NCBI GenBank assembly: GCA_036389135.1
Contig: DASVQP010000029.1
Coordinates: forward strand, 1-64,000
DNA length: 64,000 nucleotides
Direction of reading: 5' to 3'
Source of the DNA: Longimicrobium sp.
GTDB lineage: Bacteria; Gemmatimonadota; Gemmatimonadetes; Longimicrobiales; Longimicrobiaceae
Below the pieces are notes generated by a model that searched no databases, was not told the origin of the DNA, and was given only the letters and a program-made list of their open reading frames with translations. Every line of letters begins with the position of its first letter. Within the stretch, counting starts at the first letter, position 1. Below, one piece after another: positions 8,160-16,646 of this stretch. A program made the position numbers and the translations under genes.

Positions 8160-9359
8160 ATGCCGAATCGCACTACACCGAAGCGCAATCCTTTTGAGAT
8201 CGGTCTCCGCGCATCGGGACAGCACTTCGCCGATCGCGAAGTGGAGACCGCGCGGATGACGCGGGCATTTACGGAGCCCGGTTCCAAGCTCGTCGTCTAC
8301 GGAGACCGGCGGCTCGGAAAGTCGTCCGCCCTGGACCGCGCCGCCGAGGATGCCCGGAAACAGGGTGTGCCGGTGGCGATCGCCTCGCTTGCCACGGCCA
8401 AAGACTCAGCGGACGCGGCGCAGCGGGTTCTCGCGGCGGTGCGTGCAGCGGTGGGGAAAGGGTGGCGCGAGGCCATGGAACAGATCGCCGCCAGCCTGAA
8501 CGCAACGGTCGAGATCAAGCCATCGTCCGAGCCCGGATCCCTGCCCTCCGTAGCGTTCGGCTTTGGCGCGCGCGACCGCGGCTCCGAGCACCGGCTCCTT
8601 TCGAAAGCGCTCGACGCGGTCAACACACTTCTCGAGCGGCGCGGCACCACCCTCGGGATCGGGCTGGACGAGTTCCAGCGGATCTACGAGTGGGGCGGAG
8701 AGGACGCGGAGTGGGCGCTGAAGGACGTCTTCGAGCGCCACCGCAGGATCGGCTACGTCCTGGCGGGCTCCAAGCGCCACCAGATCGAAGCGATGGTCAC
8801 GAAGAAAGGACGCGCCCTCTGGAAGCAGGTGGACCTGCTCGCGTTCGGGCCCATCGCCGCGGACGAGCTCGCCGCGTGGATCGCTGCCCACTCGGGCCGC
8901 ACCGGAGTCCGGATCCCGCTCGCCGAAGCGGATGCGATCGTACGGTACGCGGGCCCCCGCACGCGCGACGTCGTCCAGCTGGCGCGCGCCGTGTGGGACG
9001 ACTACGGCCGCACCGGAGAAGCGCCGGATGGAGCCGCGGCGGCCTCGATGGAGCGGCTGGTGCGCGAGCAGGCCGCTCTGCGCGAGACGGTGTGGCGAGG
9101 ACTATCTACAGCGCAAGCCAAGGTGATGCGTGCACTGGCGGCCGAGCCCGGGCTGCAGGCCATGAGCGCGGACGCCTCGCGGCGGTTCGGCCTGGGCCCC
9201 AAAAGTACGGTCAGCAGCGCCCTCGAAGCGCTCGTCGAGGCGGAGCTCCTCGCGCGCGTGGGAGCCGCGTACGAGTTCGACGACCCGTTCTTCCGGCGCT
9301 GGGTGCAGGTGTTCGTGTTTCCGGATCTGGGTCTCACCGCGCCGCCGCTGGGCGAATGA
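8160..9359 (+). CDS. AAA ATPase with C-terminal winged helix (ATPase_2-like)
   Basis: This 399-residue ATPase has the Walker A motif YGDRRLGKSS near residue 49 and a Walker B-like strand LGIGLDEFQ near residue 165. A C-terminal winged-helix region (about 315-385) ends in FDDPFFRRWVQ. This order is typical of the archaeal-type ATPase_2 proteins, many of which are stand-alone genes of unknown function. A 9-bp palindrome lies just upstream. It has no obvious partner gene; the function is open. Confidence 0.82.
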   Translation: MPNRTTPKRNPFEIGLRASGQHFADREVETARMTRAFTEPGSKLVVYGDRRLGKSSALDRAAEDARKQGVPVAIASLATAKDSADAAQRVLAAVRAAVGKGWREAMEQIAASLNATVEIKPSSEPGSLPSVAFGFGARDRGSEHRLLSKALDAVNTLLERRGTTLGIGLDEFQRIYEWGGEDAEWALKDVFERHRRIGYVLAGSKRHQIEAMVTKKGRALWKQVDLLAFGPIAADELAAWIAAHSGRTGVRIPLAEADAIVRYAGPRTRDVVQLARAVWDDYGRTGEAPDGAAAASMERLVREQAALRETVWRGLSTAQAKVMRALAAEPGLQAMSADASRRFGLGPKSTVSSALEALVEAELLARVGAAYEFDDPFFRRWVQVFVFPDLGLTAPPLGE

Positions 9360-9393
9360 CACGGAGCGTGCGGCGGAGCAGCGCCGGACACGG

Positions 9394-9420
9394 GCGCCAT
9401 AAATAGCGCCCCTACCGGAT
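9394..9420. repeat. Short GCGCC(N)GGCGC-type intergenic repeat
   Basis: GGCGCC and GGCGC-complementary words flank ATAAATA, followed by CCCCTACCG. Similar CCCCTAC words occur at 21311 and 21376, so this may be a fragment of a dispersed repeat family. Confidence 0.35.
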
Positions 9421-9449
9421 CTGTGCGGCGCGGACCGCGGTGCTCCCCC

Positions 9450-9821
9450 TCACATCCCGCCCCCCTCCGGATCGTACAGCCACGCGCGGAATCGCTCCAG
9501 CTCGGCCGCCAGGGCGTGCGCCAGGGGGACGAGCGACGAACCCTCGCCGGCTTCGGCGCGGCGCTCGGCGTCCTGGCAGAAGCGCTGCAGGGTGACGGCG
9601 CCGAGCTGGCCGGCGCTGGACTTGAGGGTGTGGGCGACCTTGCGCACCTCCTCCGCGTCGCCGCGCTCGGCGGCGGCGAGGGCGGCGGCGATCTGGTCAG
9701 GAGCGCGGGCCAGGAACATCTCCACGATCTGCGTGCGGAGCGCGTCGCCCCCCCAGCGGTGGAGCCGCTCCAGCGCGGCGGGGTCTCCCGGCGGTTGCGC
9801 GCGGAATGGGTCTTCGGTCAT
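9450..9821 (-). CDS. HPt (histidine phosphotransfer) protein
   Basis: This 123-residue helical protein has the HPt signature AHTLKSSAGQLGA near residue 62, where the His accepts phosphate. HPt proteins pass phosphate between receiver domains in multistep relays. It is encoded divergently from a single-domain response regulator at 9929 and lies close to the hybrid kinase at 3755-7462. The relay hybrid kinase to HPt to regulator is a reasonable inference. Confidence 0.88.
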   Translation of the reverse strand: MTEDPFRAQPPGDPAALERLHRWGGDALRTQIVEMFLARAPDQIAAALAAAERGDAEEVRKVAHTLKSSAGQLGAVTLQRFCQDAERRAEAGEGSSLVPLAHALAAELERFRAWLYDPEGGGM

Positions 9822-9928
9822 AGATTCCTGCGTTCTGGCTTGACAATGCGGGGGCGGGTGACGAACGTGCTCGGCTCTCCCGCCGCGTGCGGGGAAAATT
9901 ATCGGGGAAGGTACCCCTTGGCGAGACG

Positions 9929-10294
9929 ATGAAGATTCTGGTTGCGGACGACGATCCGCTGATCGTACAGATCCTCCGCGCGGGGCTGCGTGCCCAGGGC
10001 TGGGACGTGGTCGTGGCCGCGGACGCCATGCAGGTGTCGATGTTCGCCATGAACGCGGCCCCGGACGCGATCCTGCTGGACATCAACATGCCCGGCGGCA
10101 CGGGGGTCACGGCCCTCAAGCGCCTCAAGCAGTCGGTGAAGACCGCGCACATCCCCGTCGTCGTGCTGAGCGGCACCACCGACCCCCAGATCCCCGACAC
10201 CGTGCGCGAGATGGGCGCGCAGACCTTTCTGCCCAAGCCCGTGGACCTGGACGAGGTGGTGCGGGTCCTCAACGAGCTGCTGGGCACGGGCTGA
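9929..10294 (+). CDS. Single-domain response regulator
   Basis: This 121-residue receiver domain has the acidic cluster ADDDP, the phospho-acceptor Asp in ILLDINMPGG, a Ser in VVLSGT and a Lys in LPKPVD. No output domain is present. The ATG at 9929 follows GGCGAGACG, which holds a weak ribosome site, and gives the standard receiver start MKILVADDD. It is divergent from the HPt gene with about 107 bp between them. Confidence 0.9.
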   Translation: MKILVADDDPLIVQILRAGLRAQGWDVVVAADAMQVSMFAMNAAPDAILLDINMPGGTGVTALKRLKQSVKTAHIPVVVLSGTTDPQIPDTVREMGAQTFLPKPVDLDEVVRVLNELLGTG

Positions 10295-10305
10295 CAAAAG
10301 CGAAG

Positions 10306-10388
10306 CTCACAAAGGCCACGGAGGGAACCGAAGGTCATGTGAGCCCCTGCCGTTTTCTCTCCGCGTCTCCGCGCCTCTGCGTGAGACG
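10306..10388. repeat. Dispersed CAGAG element, copy 2
   Basis: This is a more diverged copy: the left part has CACAAAGGCCACGGAGGG and the right part has GCGCCTCTGCGTGAGA, with imperfect inverted ends. It lies just after the response-regulator stop and may also serve as a terminator, as TTTTTT follows at about 10389. Confidence 0.55.
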
Positions 10389-10443
10389 CTTTTTTCGTTC
10401 CTCAGCACACGTTCTCCAGGTCGCGTCCGGCGCTCGGAAGACG

Positions 10444-10472
10444 TTGACACTCAAGCGGGTACGGGGTACGAT
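10444..10472 (+). promoter_or_regulatory. Sigma-70-type promoter for the molybdenum hydroxylase genes
   Basis: TTGACA at 10444-10449 and TACGAT at 10467-10472 are separated by 17 bases. The start codon of the iron-sulfur subunit lies 41 bases downstream. Confidence 0.65.
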
Positions 10473-10513
10473 TCCGGGGCCCGTCCACTCCCCTGAACTC
10501 CGCGCGCGCACCG

Positions 10514-11005
10514 ATGAAGGACCTGCTCACCCTACGCGTAAACGGCGACGTCCACGAGGTGGCCGTCCCCACGCACTGGACGCTCCTGGAAGCGCTGCGC
10601 TACGCCGTGGGGCTCACCGGCAGCAAGCAGGGGTGCGACAAGGGCGACTGCGGCGCGTGCACCGTGTGGGTAGACGGCGTGCCGACGCTCTCGTGCATCA
10701 CGCCGGTGTACGAGGGGGTGGGGCACGAGGTGCGGACGGTGGAGGGGCTGGCCGGCTTCCGCACGGCGCCGGGGACGCCGCACCCGCTGCAGGACGCCTT
10801 CGACCTGTGCGGCGCCGCGCAGTGCGGCTTCTGCACCCCGGGGATCCTGATGAGCGCGGCCGCCCTCCTGGAGGAGAACACGGCGCCCACGCGCGACGAG
10901 ATCCGCGAGGCGCTCTCCGGCAACCTGTGCCGGTGCACCGGCTACACCAAGATCCTGGACGCGGTGGAGATGGCGGCCGGGCGCATGCAGGAGACGACGC
11001 GATGA
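10514..11005 (+). CDS. (2Fe-2S) small subunit, xanthine dehydrogenase family
   Basis: This 163-residue electron-transfer subunit carries two [2Fe-2S] clusters. The plant-ferredoxin-like cluster uses Cys41, Cys46, Cys49 and Cys61, and the helical cluster uses Cys104, Cys107, Cys139 and Cys141 (motif GNLCRCTGY). It overlaps the molybdopterin subunit by ATGA. In this family it shuttles electrons from the molybdenum site to FAD or another acceptor. No FAD subunit gene is adjacent, so the electron acceptor here is unclear. Confidence 0.93.
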   Translation: MKDLLTLRVNGDVHEVAVPTHWTLLEALRYAVGLTGSKQGCDKGDCGACTVWVDGVPTLSCITPVYEGVGHEVRTVEGLAGFRTAPGTPHPLQDAFDLCGAAQCGFCTPGILMSAAALLEENTAPTRDEIREALSGNLCRCTGYTKILDAVEMAAGRMQETTR

Positions 11006-13530
11006 GCACCGAGCCGAGAGACCCGCTGAACCCCGGCGCCGCGCAGGAGTTCGAGAGCGCCCGCGGCGGCGTTCCGCTGGACGAGCCCGAGGTCGCCGAG
11101 CGCGGCACCCCGGTGATCGACCACGCCCCCTCGCACGCCGGCGAGCCGGTGGACGACGTGGACGAGGGGGAGGAGACCGCGCCGCTGAACGTCATCGGCA
11201 GCCGGCAGCGCAAGACGGATGGGCTGGAGAAGTCCACCGGCCGCGCTCGCTACACGGACGACCTGACGCTCCCGGGGATGCTGCACGGCAAGATCCTGCG
11301 CTCGCCGCACCCGCATGCCCGCATCGTGAGCATCGACGCGTCGGAGGCGCTGGCGCTCCCTGGCGTGCACGCGGTGGTCACGGGCGACGAGATGCCGATC
11401 CCCTTCGGCATCATCGTGTGGACCCCGGACGAGCAGGCGCTCGCCACCGAAAAGGTGCGCTACATCGGCGACGCGGTAGCGGCGGTGGCGGCCGTGGACG
11501 AGGACACGGCCAACCGCGCGCTGGGCCTCATCCGCGTGGAGTACGAAGTGCTGGAGGCGATCCTCGACCCCTTCGAGTCCGCGCGCCGCACCGACGTGCA
11601 GATCCACGATGCCAAGAAGGCGGGCCACAACGGCAACATCTCCAAGATCGTCAAGCTGGACTTCGGCGAGGTGGACCGCGGTCTGGCCGAGAGCGACGTG
11701 GTGATCGAGGGCGAATACTTCTTCGAGGGAACCACGCACACCCCCATCGAGCCCCACTGCGCGATCGGGCAGTGGGAGGAGGGCGGCGCGCCCGGCGGGC
11801 GGCTGACGGTGTGGTCGTCCACGCAGGTGCCGCACTACCTGCACCGCGAGCTGGCCAAGGTGCTGGAGCTGCACCCCGCCAAGGTGCGCGTGGTGCAGCC
11901 GCACGTGGGCGGCGGCTTCGGCGGCAAGAGCGAGCCGTTCGACCTGGAGTTCTGCGTCGCCAAGCTGGCGATGAAGACGGGGCGCCCCGTCAAGATCCTG
12001 TACACGCGGGAAGAGGTGTTCCTGGCCCACCGCGGCCGGCACCCCTTCCACATGAAGTACCGCGTGGGCGCCACCGCCGACGGCAAGCTCAAGGCGGTGG
12101 ACGCCAAGACGCTGCTGGACGGCGGCGCGTACTCGTCGTTCGGGCTGGTGACGACGTACTACAGCGGCCAGCTGCTCGCCGCGCCGTACGAGATCCCGGC
12201 GTACCGCTTCGACAGCACGCGCGTCTTCACCAACAAGCCGGCGTGCGGCCCCAAGCGCGGCCACGGCAGCGTGCAGCCGCGCTTCGCCTTTGAGGTCACG
12301 CTCGACAAGCTGGCCGAACGGCTGCGCATCGATCCCATCGAGCTGCGCCGCCGCAACTTCATGGGGAGCTTCCGGCGGACGGTCAACGAGCTGCGCGTGA
12401 CCTCCAATGGCTTCATGGAGTGCCTGGACTCCGTGGAGGCGGCAAGCGGGTGGAGGGAGCGGCGCGGGAAGCTGGGCTTCGGGCGCGGGCTGGGGGTGGC
12501 GGGCTCGTGCTACATCAGCGGCACCAACTACCCCATCTACCCCAACCGGATGCCGCAGTCCGCCGTGCAGCTGCAGGTGGACCGCTCGGGGCGGGTGGCC
12601 GTCTTCAGCGGCGCGTCGGACATCGGGCAGGGCTCCACCTCGCTGGTGGCGTATATCGTCTGCGAGGAGCTGGGTGTGCCGCTGGACCACGTGCGCGTCC
12701 TCCCCTCGGACACGGACTTCACTCCGGTGGACCTGGGAAGCTACTCGTCGCGCGTGACCTTTATGCTGGGGAACGCGTGCATCGACGCCGCCCGCAAGCT
12801 CAAGGCGCAGGTGCAGGAGGCGGTGGGCGAGGAGTGGGGCGTATCGCCCAAGCGCGTCCTCCTGGCCGGCGGCCGCGCGATGGACGCGCGCGACACGGGG
12901 CGCAACATCTCCATCGTGGAGGCCTTCAACCTGGCCGAGGCGAAGCACGGCACGCTGGGATCAGTTGGCTCCTACAACACTCCGCGCGACGTGCACGGCG
13001 AGTACCGCGGCGGCACCATCGGCGCATCGCCCGCCTACTCCTTCACCGCGCACGTGGCGGAGGTGGAGGTCGACGTGGAGACGGGCTTCGTGGACGTGAA
13101 GTCGATCTGGATCGCGCACGACTGCGGGCGCGCGCTGAACCCCACCATCGTCGAGGGACAGATCGAGGGCTCGGCGTACATGGGCTTCGGCGAGGCGCTG
13201 ATGGAGGAGCACGTCTTCAAGGACGCGGACCACGGGCGCGCGGGGCTGCACAACGCGCCCTCGCTCCTGGACTACCGCGTCCCCACCTCGCTGGACACGC
13301 CGGAGATGACGGCGCTGATCGTGGAGTCGATCGACCCCGAGGGCCCATACGGCGCCAAGGAGGCGGGCGAGGGTCCGCTGCACTCCACCATCCCCGCCAT
13401 CGCCAACGCCATCTACGACGCGGTCGGCGTGCGCATGGACTCGCTTCCCTTCTCGCCCCCCCGCGTCTGGCGCGCCCTGCAGCAGAAGGCCGCGCAAGCG
13501 CAGGAGCCCGAGCGCATCGCCGCGGACTGA
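11002..13530 (+). CDS. Molybdopterin-binding large subunit, xanthine dehydrogenase family
   Basis: This 842-residue catalytic subunit starts with an acidic extension of about 70 residues, then the hammerhead domain (TGRARYTDDL), and the molybdopterin-binding regions HVGGGFGGK, SGASDIGQGS and GAKEAGEGPL with the catalytic Glu. The active-site loop reads CGPKRGHG where xanthine dehydrogenases commonly have RGFG, a pattern I associate with aromatic acyl-CoA reductase-like members. The substrate cannot be assigned. It is co-translated with the iron-sulfur subunit, and XdhC/MocA maturation genes lie 7-10 kb upstream. Confidence 0.92.
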   Translation: MSTEPRDPLNPGAAQEFESARGGVPLDEPEVAERGTPVIDHAPSHAGEPVDDVDEGEETAPLNVIGSRQRKTDGLEKSTGRARYTDDLTLPGMLHGKILRSPHPHARIVSIDASEALALPGVHAVVTGDEMPIPFGIIVWTPDEQALATEKVRYIGDAVAAVAAVDEDTANRALGLIRVEYEVLEAILDPFESARRTDVQIHDAKKAGHNGNISKIVKLDFGEVDRGLAESDVVIEGEYFFEGTTHTPIEPHCAIGQWEEGGAPGGRLTVWSSTQVPHYLHRELAKVLELHPAKVRVVQPHVGGGFGGKSEPFDLEFCVAKLAMKTGRPVKILYTREEVFLAHRGRHPFHMKYRVGATADGKLKAVDAKTLLDGGAYSSFGLVTTYYSGQLLAAPYEIPAYRFDSTRVFTNKPACGPKRGHGSVQPRFAFEVTLDKLAERLRIDPIELRRRNFMGSFRRTVNELRVTSNGFMECLDSVEAASGWRERRGKLGFGRGLGVAGSCYISGTNYPIYPNRMPQSAVQLQVDRSGRVAVFSGASDIGQGSTSLVAYIVCEELGVPLDHVRVLPSDTDFTPVDLGSYSSRVTFMLGNACIDAARKLKAQVQEAVGEEWGVSPKRVLLAGGRAMDARDTGRNISIVEAFNLAEAKHGTLGSVGSYNTPRDVHGEYRGGTIGASPAYSFTAHVAEVEVDVETGFVDVKSIWIAHDCGRALNPTIVEGQIEGSAYMGFGEALMEEHVFKDADHGRAGLHNAPSLLDYRVPTSLDTPEMTALIVESIDPEGPYGAKEAGEGPLHSTIPAIANAIYDAVGVRMDSLPFSPPRVWRALQQKAAQAQEPERIAAD

Positions 13531-13539
13531 GGAGACCCC

Positions 13540-14094
13540 ATGAACATTCTGAAGCTTCCGCGCGAGGCGACGGTGGAAGACCTCTACGAACTGGACGATA
13601 AGGCGGAGATCGTCAATGGTCAGATCGTACTAAGGGGGGGCACGGGGTTCAAGCCCAATCGTGCCGCGGGGCGGATCTACCGGAGCCTCGACGACCACGA
13701 AGTAAACCGTGGCGGTGGGTACGCGCTCACGGATGGCGCAGTGTTCGTCGTCAACCTTCCGCACCGGCAGTCGTTCAGTCCAGACGCAGCCTGGTACACA
13801 GGTGCTCCTACGGAGGGAAGGTTCATGCAGGGGCCTCCTGCGTTAGCCGTGGAAGTGCGCAGCCAGGGTGATTACGGACTGCGGGCCGAGCGCGAGATGA
13901 TGGCGAAGCGCGCCGACTACTTCGCCGCCGGAGCGCAGGTAGTGTGGGACGTGGACGTGCTGCGCGACGAGGTGATTCGCGTATACAGGGCAACGGAGCC
14001 GGACACGCCCGTCATTTACCATCGCGGCGAGACGGCGGAAGCGGAGCCGGCGGTGCCCGGCTGGCGGTTTCTCGTCGATAATTTGTGGCTGTGA
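13540..14094 (+). CDS. Uma2 family (DUF820) putative restriction endonuclease
   Basis: This 184-residue protein has the Uma2 signatures SPDAAW, LAVEVRSQGDYG and KRADYFAAGAQVVWDVD, which form a PD-(D/E)xK-type nuclease core. The family is abundant in cyanobacteria and some high-GC phyla and its biological role is poorly known. It begins nine bases after the large-subunit stop, but a functional link to that enzyme is unlikely. Confidence 0.85.
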   Translation: MNILKLPREATVEDLYELDDKAEIVNGQIVLRGGTGFKPNRAAGRIYRSLDDHEVNRGGGYALTDGAVFVVNLPHRQSFSPDAAWYTGAPTEGRFMQGPPALAVEVRSQGDYGLRAEREMMAKRADYFAAGAQVVWDVDVLRDEVIRVYRATEPDTPVIYHRGETAEAEPAVPGWRFLVDNLWL

Positions 14095-14156
14095 CGCTGA
14101 CCCGGGCCGCAAACGCCGCCTCCCGATCGTGCCGCTTCCCACCTCCGGACAAGACC

Positions 14157-14813
14157 ATGCGAGCACTCGTACTGGCAGCGGCGCTGGCCGCACTCTCCGC
14201 CTGCGCGGCCGAGGCGCCGGAGCGAGAGGAGGCTGCCCAGGGCTCCCCGGGAGCGGCGCAAAGCTCCACCCCGGCGACGGAGGTTGCGGTGCTTCCCGGC
14301 ACGGAGGATCGGGCGGGGTGGCGTGAGATCCTCGGCTGGGGAGAGGACTGCGAGGAGCGCCGCCGCGCAACGGCTGCCGCCGAAATGGGTGCCGGAATCG
14401 AGGTGGATACGCTCGGCGAGGGGCGCTACCTCGTGCAGGTGCTGTGCTATCCGGGCGCATATCAGCCGGGGAAGCTCGTGTTCGTCCAGGGGCCGGGGCG
14501 CGCGTCCGCCCCGCTGCGCCTTCCGGGGGGCGACGAGGGCGGCTCCCCCGAAGACTCCATTCCGTACGTGAACGGCATCACCGAATTCGACCGCGCCACG
14601 CGCGAGCTGGAGGTACTGTCGAAGTCGCGCGGAGTGGGCGACTGCGGCAAGCTCGTCCGCTTCGCCTTCCCGCGGGGGGTTCCCACGGTGAAGTGGCAGC
14701 GCGGCCAGGAGTGCGGGGACGCGGAACCGCCCATCATGGAGCCGCACCGGTGGCCGTTCATCCCAGCCGACACGAGCGCATCGCCGGGAGTTGGAGGAAC
14801 GGCGGTTCGTTGA
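14157..14813 (+). CDS. Putative lipoprotein with DUF1176-like motif
   Basis: This 218-residue protein starts with a short signal peptide ending in the lipobox LSAC. The C-terminal half has SRGVGDCG, which resembles the RGxGDCG motif of DUF1176 proteins, and several paired cysteines. The ATG at 14157 is used because the signal peptide begins there. The assignment to DUF1176 is tentative; export as a lipoprotein is more secure. Confidence 0.6.
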   Translation: MRALVLAAALAALSACAAEAPEREEAAQGSPGAAQSSTPATEVAVLPGTEDRAGWREILGWGEDCEERRRATAAAEMGAGIEVDTLGEGRYLVQVLCYPGAYQPGKLVFVQGPGRASAPLRLPGGDEGGSPEDSIPYVNGITEFDRATRELEVLSKSRGVGDCGKLVRFAFPRGVPTVKWQRGQECGDAEPPIMEPHRWPFIPADTSASPGVGGTAVR

Positions 14814-14871
14814 GGATGCGGAGGCACTCCGCGCGGAGTGCAGCAAGACTTACGAGCACCCTGGAGCCCGC

Positions 14872-15471
14872 ATGCGCCGCCTTCCTCTCTTTCCGCTGCC
14901 GGTGGTGCTCTTTCCGGGCGGGCCGATGCCGCTGCACATCTTTGAGCCGCGCTACCGGCAGATGATGGCGCACTGCGTGGAGGGGGACCGCACGTTCGGG
15001 CTGCTGTACCACGATCCGGACTGTGCGGGGCCGTACACCGTGGAGCCCGGCCACGTGGGGTGCACGGCAAAGATCCTCAACTACCAGCCGCTTCCCGACG
15101 GCCGCTCGCTGGTGCTGGTGCGCGGCGGAGAGCGGTTCGAGGTGGAGGACGGCATCGAGTCGCCCCACCTGTACTGGGAGTGCGTCGCCGCGCCGTACGC
15201 GGACGAGGACGCGGCGGAGTTCGGGCTGATGGAGCACCGGCTGCGCTCCATCGAGCTCTTTTACGAGGTGCTGGAGCAGGTCGTCCGCCATCCGCGGCCA
15301 TTCCCGGAGATCGACGCGGAGGAGGAGACGGCGTTCCAGCTTGCGCGGGCGATCCGCGTGGATCCCGCGTGGCAGCAGCGCCTCCTGGAGCTCCGCTCCG
15401 AGCGCGAGCGGCTGGATCACCTGGACCACCTGCTGCGCTCCGTGCTCGACGCCGGCCCGGACGACGAATAA
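14872..15471 (+). CDS. LON substrate-binding-domain protein
   Basis: This 199-residue protein opens with LPLFPLPVVLFPG, followed by LHIFEPRYRQM, the standard start of the Lon N-terminal substrate-binding domain. The ATPase and protease domains of Lon are absent, so it is a stand-alone adaptor-like protein. The ATG at 14872 is preceded by TGGAG. Its role is unknown. Confidence 0.88.
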   Translation: MRRLPLFPLPVVLFPGGPMPLHIFEPRYRQMMAHCVEGDRTFGLLYHDPDCAGPYTVEPGHVGCTAKILNYQPLPDGRSLVLVRGGERFEVEDGIESPHLYWECVAAPYADEDAAEFGLMEHRLRSIELFYEVLEQVVRHPRPFPEIDAEEETAFQLARAIRVDPAWQQRLLELRSERERLDHLDHLLRSVLDAGPDDE

Positions 15472-15484
15472 ACAACAAGAGCAT

Positions 15485-15570
15485 CACACAGAGGGCACAG
15501 AGGGAACCACAAAGCCGCAGAGAACCCCTTCTGCCGTTCTCGCGGTACCCTCTGTGTCTCTGTGTGAGGC
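15485..15570. repeat. Dispersed CAGAG element, copy 3
   Basis: The left end is CACACAGAGGGCACAGAGG and the right end is CCCTCTGTGTCTCTGTGTGA, which are inverted relative to each other. Central sequence includes GAACCCCTTC, shared with copy 4. Confidence 0.7.
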
Positions 15571-15602
15571 GCAGTTGAGCCCTTTTCCCAAGCGGGACAA
15601 CG

Positions 15603-16508
15603 ATGAATGATGACCTGATCGGCCGCCGCGAGATGCTGCGGCGCGCGATGATGGCGGCCGGGGCGCTGGTGGCCCACCCGCTGCTCGGCTCCGCGACGGC
15701 GCCCGCGGACGACCGCGCGCGGCTGGCGAGCTGGGTGCGCACCCTGCGCGCGGAGCGGCTCATGACGACGCGCGTGCCGCTGGGGCGCGCCGTGGCCCGC
15801 GTGGGAGAGCTGTCGCTGGGGTCGCCGTACGTGGCGGGGATGCTGGACGCGTACGCCAAGGAGGGCGGCGACCCGCGCAGCGAGCCGCTCACGCTGGACC
15901 TTTCGCGCTTCGACTGCGTGCTGCTGGTGGAGGGGTGCCTGGCGGTGGCGCGCGCCGCCCACGGACAGGGGCGGTGGAGCGACTTCGCCCGGGAGGTGGA
16001 GCGGATGCGCTACCGCGGCGGGGTGAGGAACGGCTACGCCAGCCGCCTCCACTACTTCAGCGAGTGGATCGAGGACAACGCCCGCCGCGGCCTGCTGCGC
16101 GACCTGGGCACGGAGCTGGGAGGCACCCGCGACGAGCGCCCGCTGCGCTTCATGACCGAGCACCGTTCTGCCTACCCCGCCCTGCGCGACGGCGCCACCT
16201 TCCAGGCCATCGCCGAGCGCGAGCGTGCGCTGGACGCCATGCGCCGCGTCGTGATCCCCACCGACCGGATCGCGGCGGTGCAGAACCGCATCCAGACCGG
16301 CGACGTGCTCGCATTCGCCACCCGCATCGCGGGGCTGGACGCGACGCACACGGGGTTCGCGTACCGCGACCGGGCGGGGGTGATGCGCGTGCTGCACGCC
16401 CCGCTCTCCGGCGGCGCGGTGGAGGTGAGCCGCCGCACCCTGCCGGAGTACGTGGCCGCCATCCGCAACGCCACCGGCATCATGGTGGCGCGGCCGCTGC
16501 GGGCTTAA
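15603..16508 (+). CDS. DUF1460 family amidase-like (NlpC/P60-type) exported protein
   Basis: This 301-residue protein has a twin-arginine-like start (RREMLRRAMMAAG) and then DUF1460 hallmarks: LGSPYV, FDCVLLVE with the candidate catalytic Cys near residue 102, GYASRLHYFSEW, and a His in THTGFAY. DUF1460 proteins are papain-like cell-wall hydrolases thought to cleave peptidoglycan stem peptides. Activity here is inferred from the family. Confidence 0.85.
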   Translation: MNDDLIGRREMLRRAMMAAGALVAHPLLGSATAPADDRARLASWVRTLRAERLMTTRVPLGRAVARVGELSLGSPYVAGMLDAYAKEGGDPRSEPLTLDLSRFDCVLLVEGCLAVARAAHGQGRWSDFAREVERMRYRGGVRNGYASRLHYFSEWIEDNARRGLLRDLGTELGGTRDERPLRFMTEHRSAYPALRDGATFQAIAERERALDAMRRVVIPTDRIAAVQNRIQTGDVLAFATRIAGLDATHTGFAYRDRAGVMRVLHAPLSGGAVEVSRRTLPEYVAAIRNATGIMVARPLRA

Positions 16509-16555
16509 GCGTGGATGAGCAATGCTGGAAGGCTCTTGCGCGCTCCGCGCCGACA

Positions 16556-16570
16556 GTCTAGAAAGTAGAC
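16556..16570. promoter_or_regulatory. Small inverted repeat upstream of the SusC-like gene
   Basis: GTCTA and TAGAC flank five bases, about 77 bases before the SusC-like start. It might be an operator; no clear promoter boxes accompany it. Confidence 0.25.
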
Positions 16571-16646
16571 ATCCGTTTCACCCGGCACCGCTCCGCGGGC
16601 CGGCACACGCCCGCACGCGGGCGAACCCACACGCTGGAGACCGTTG

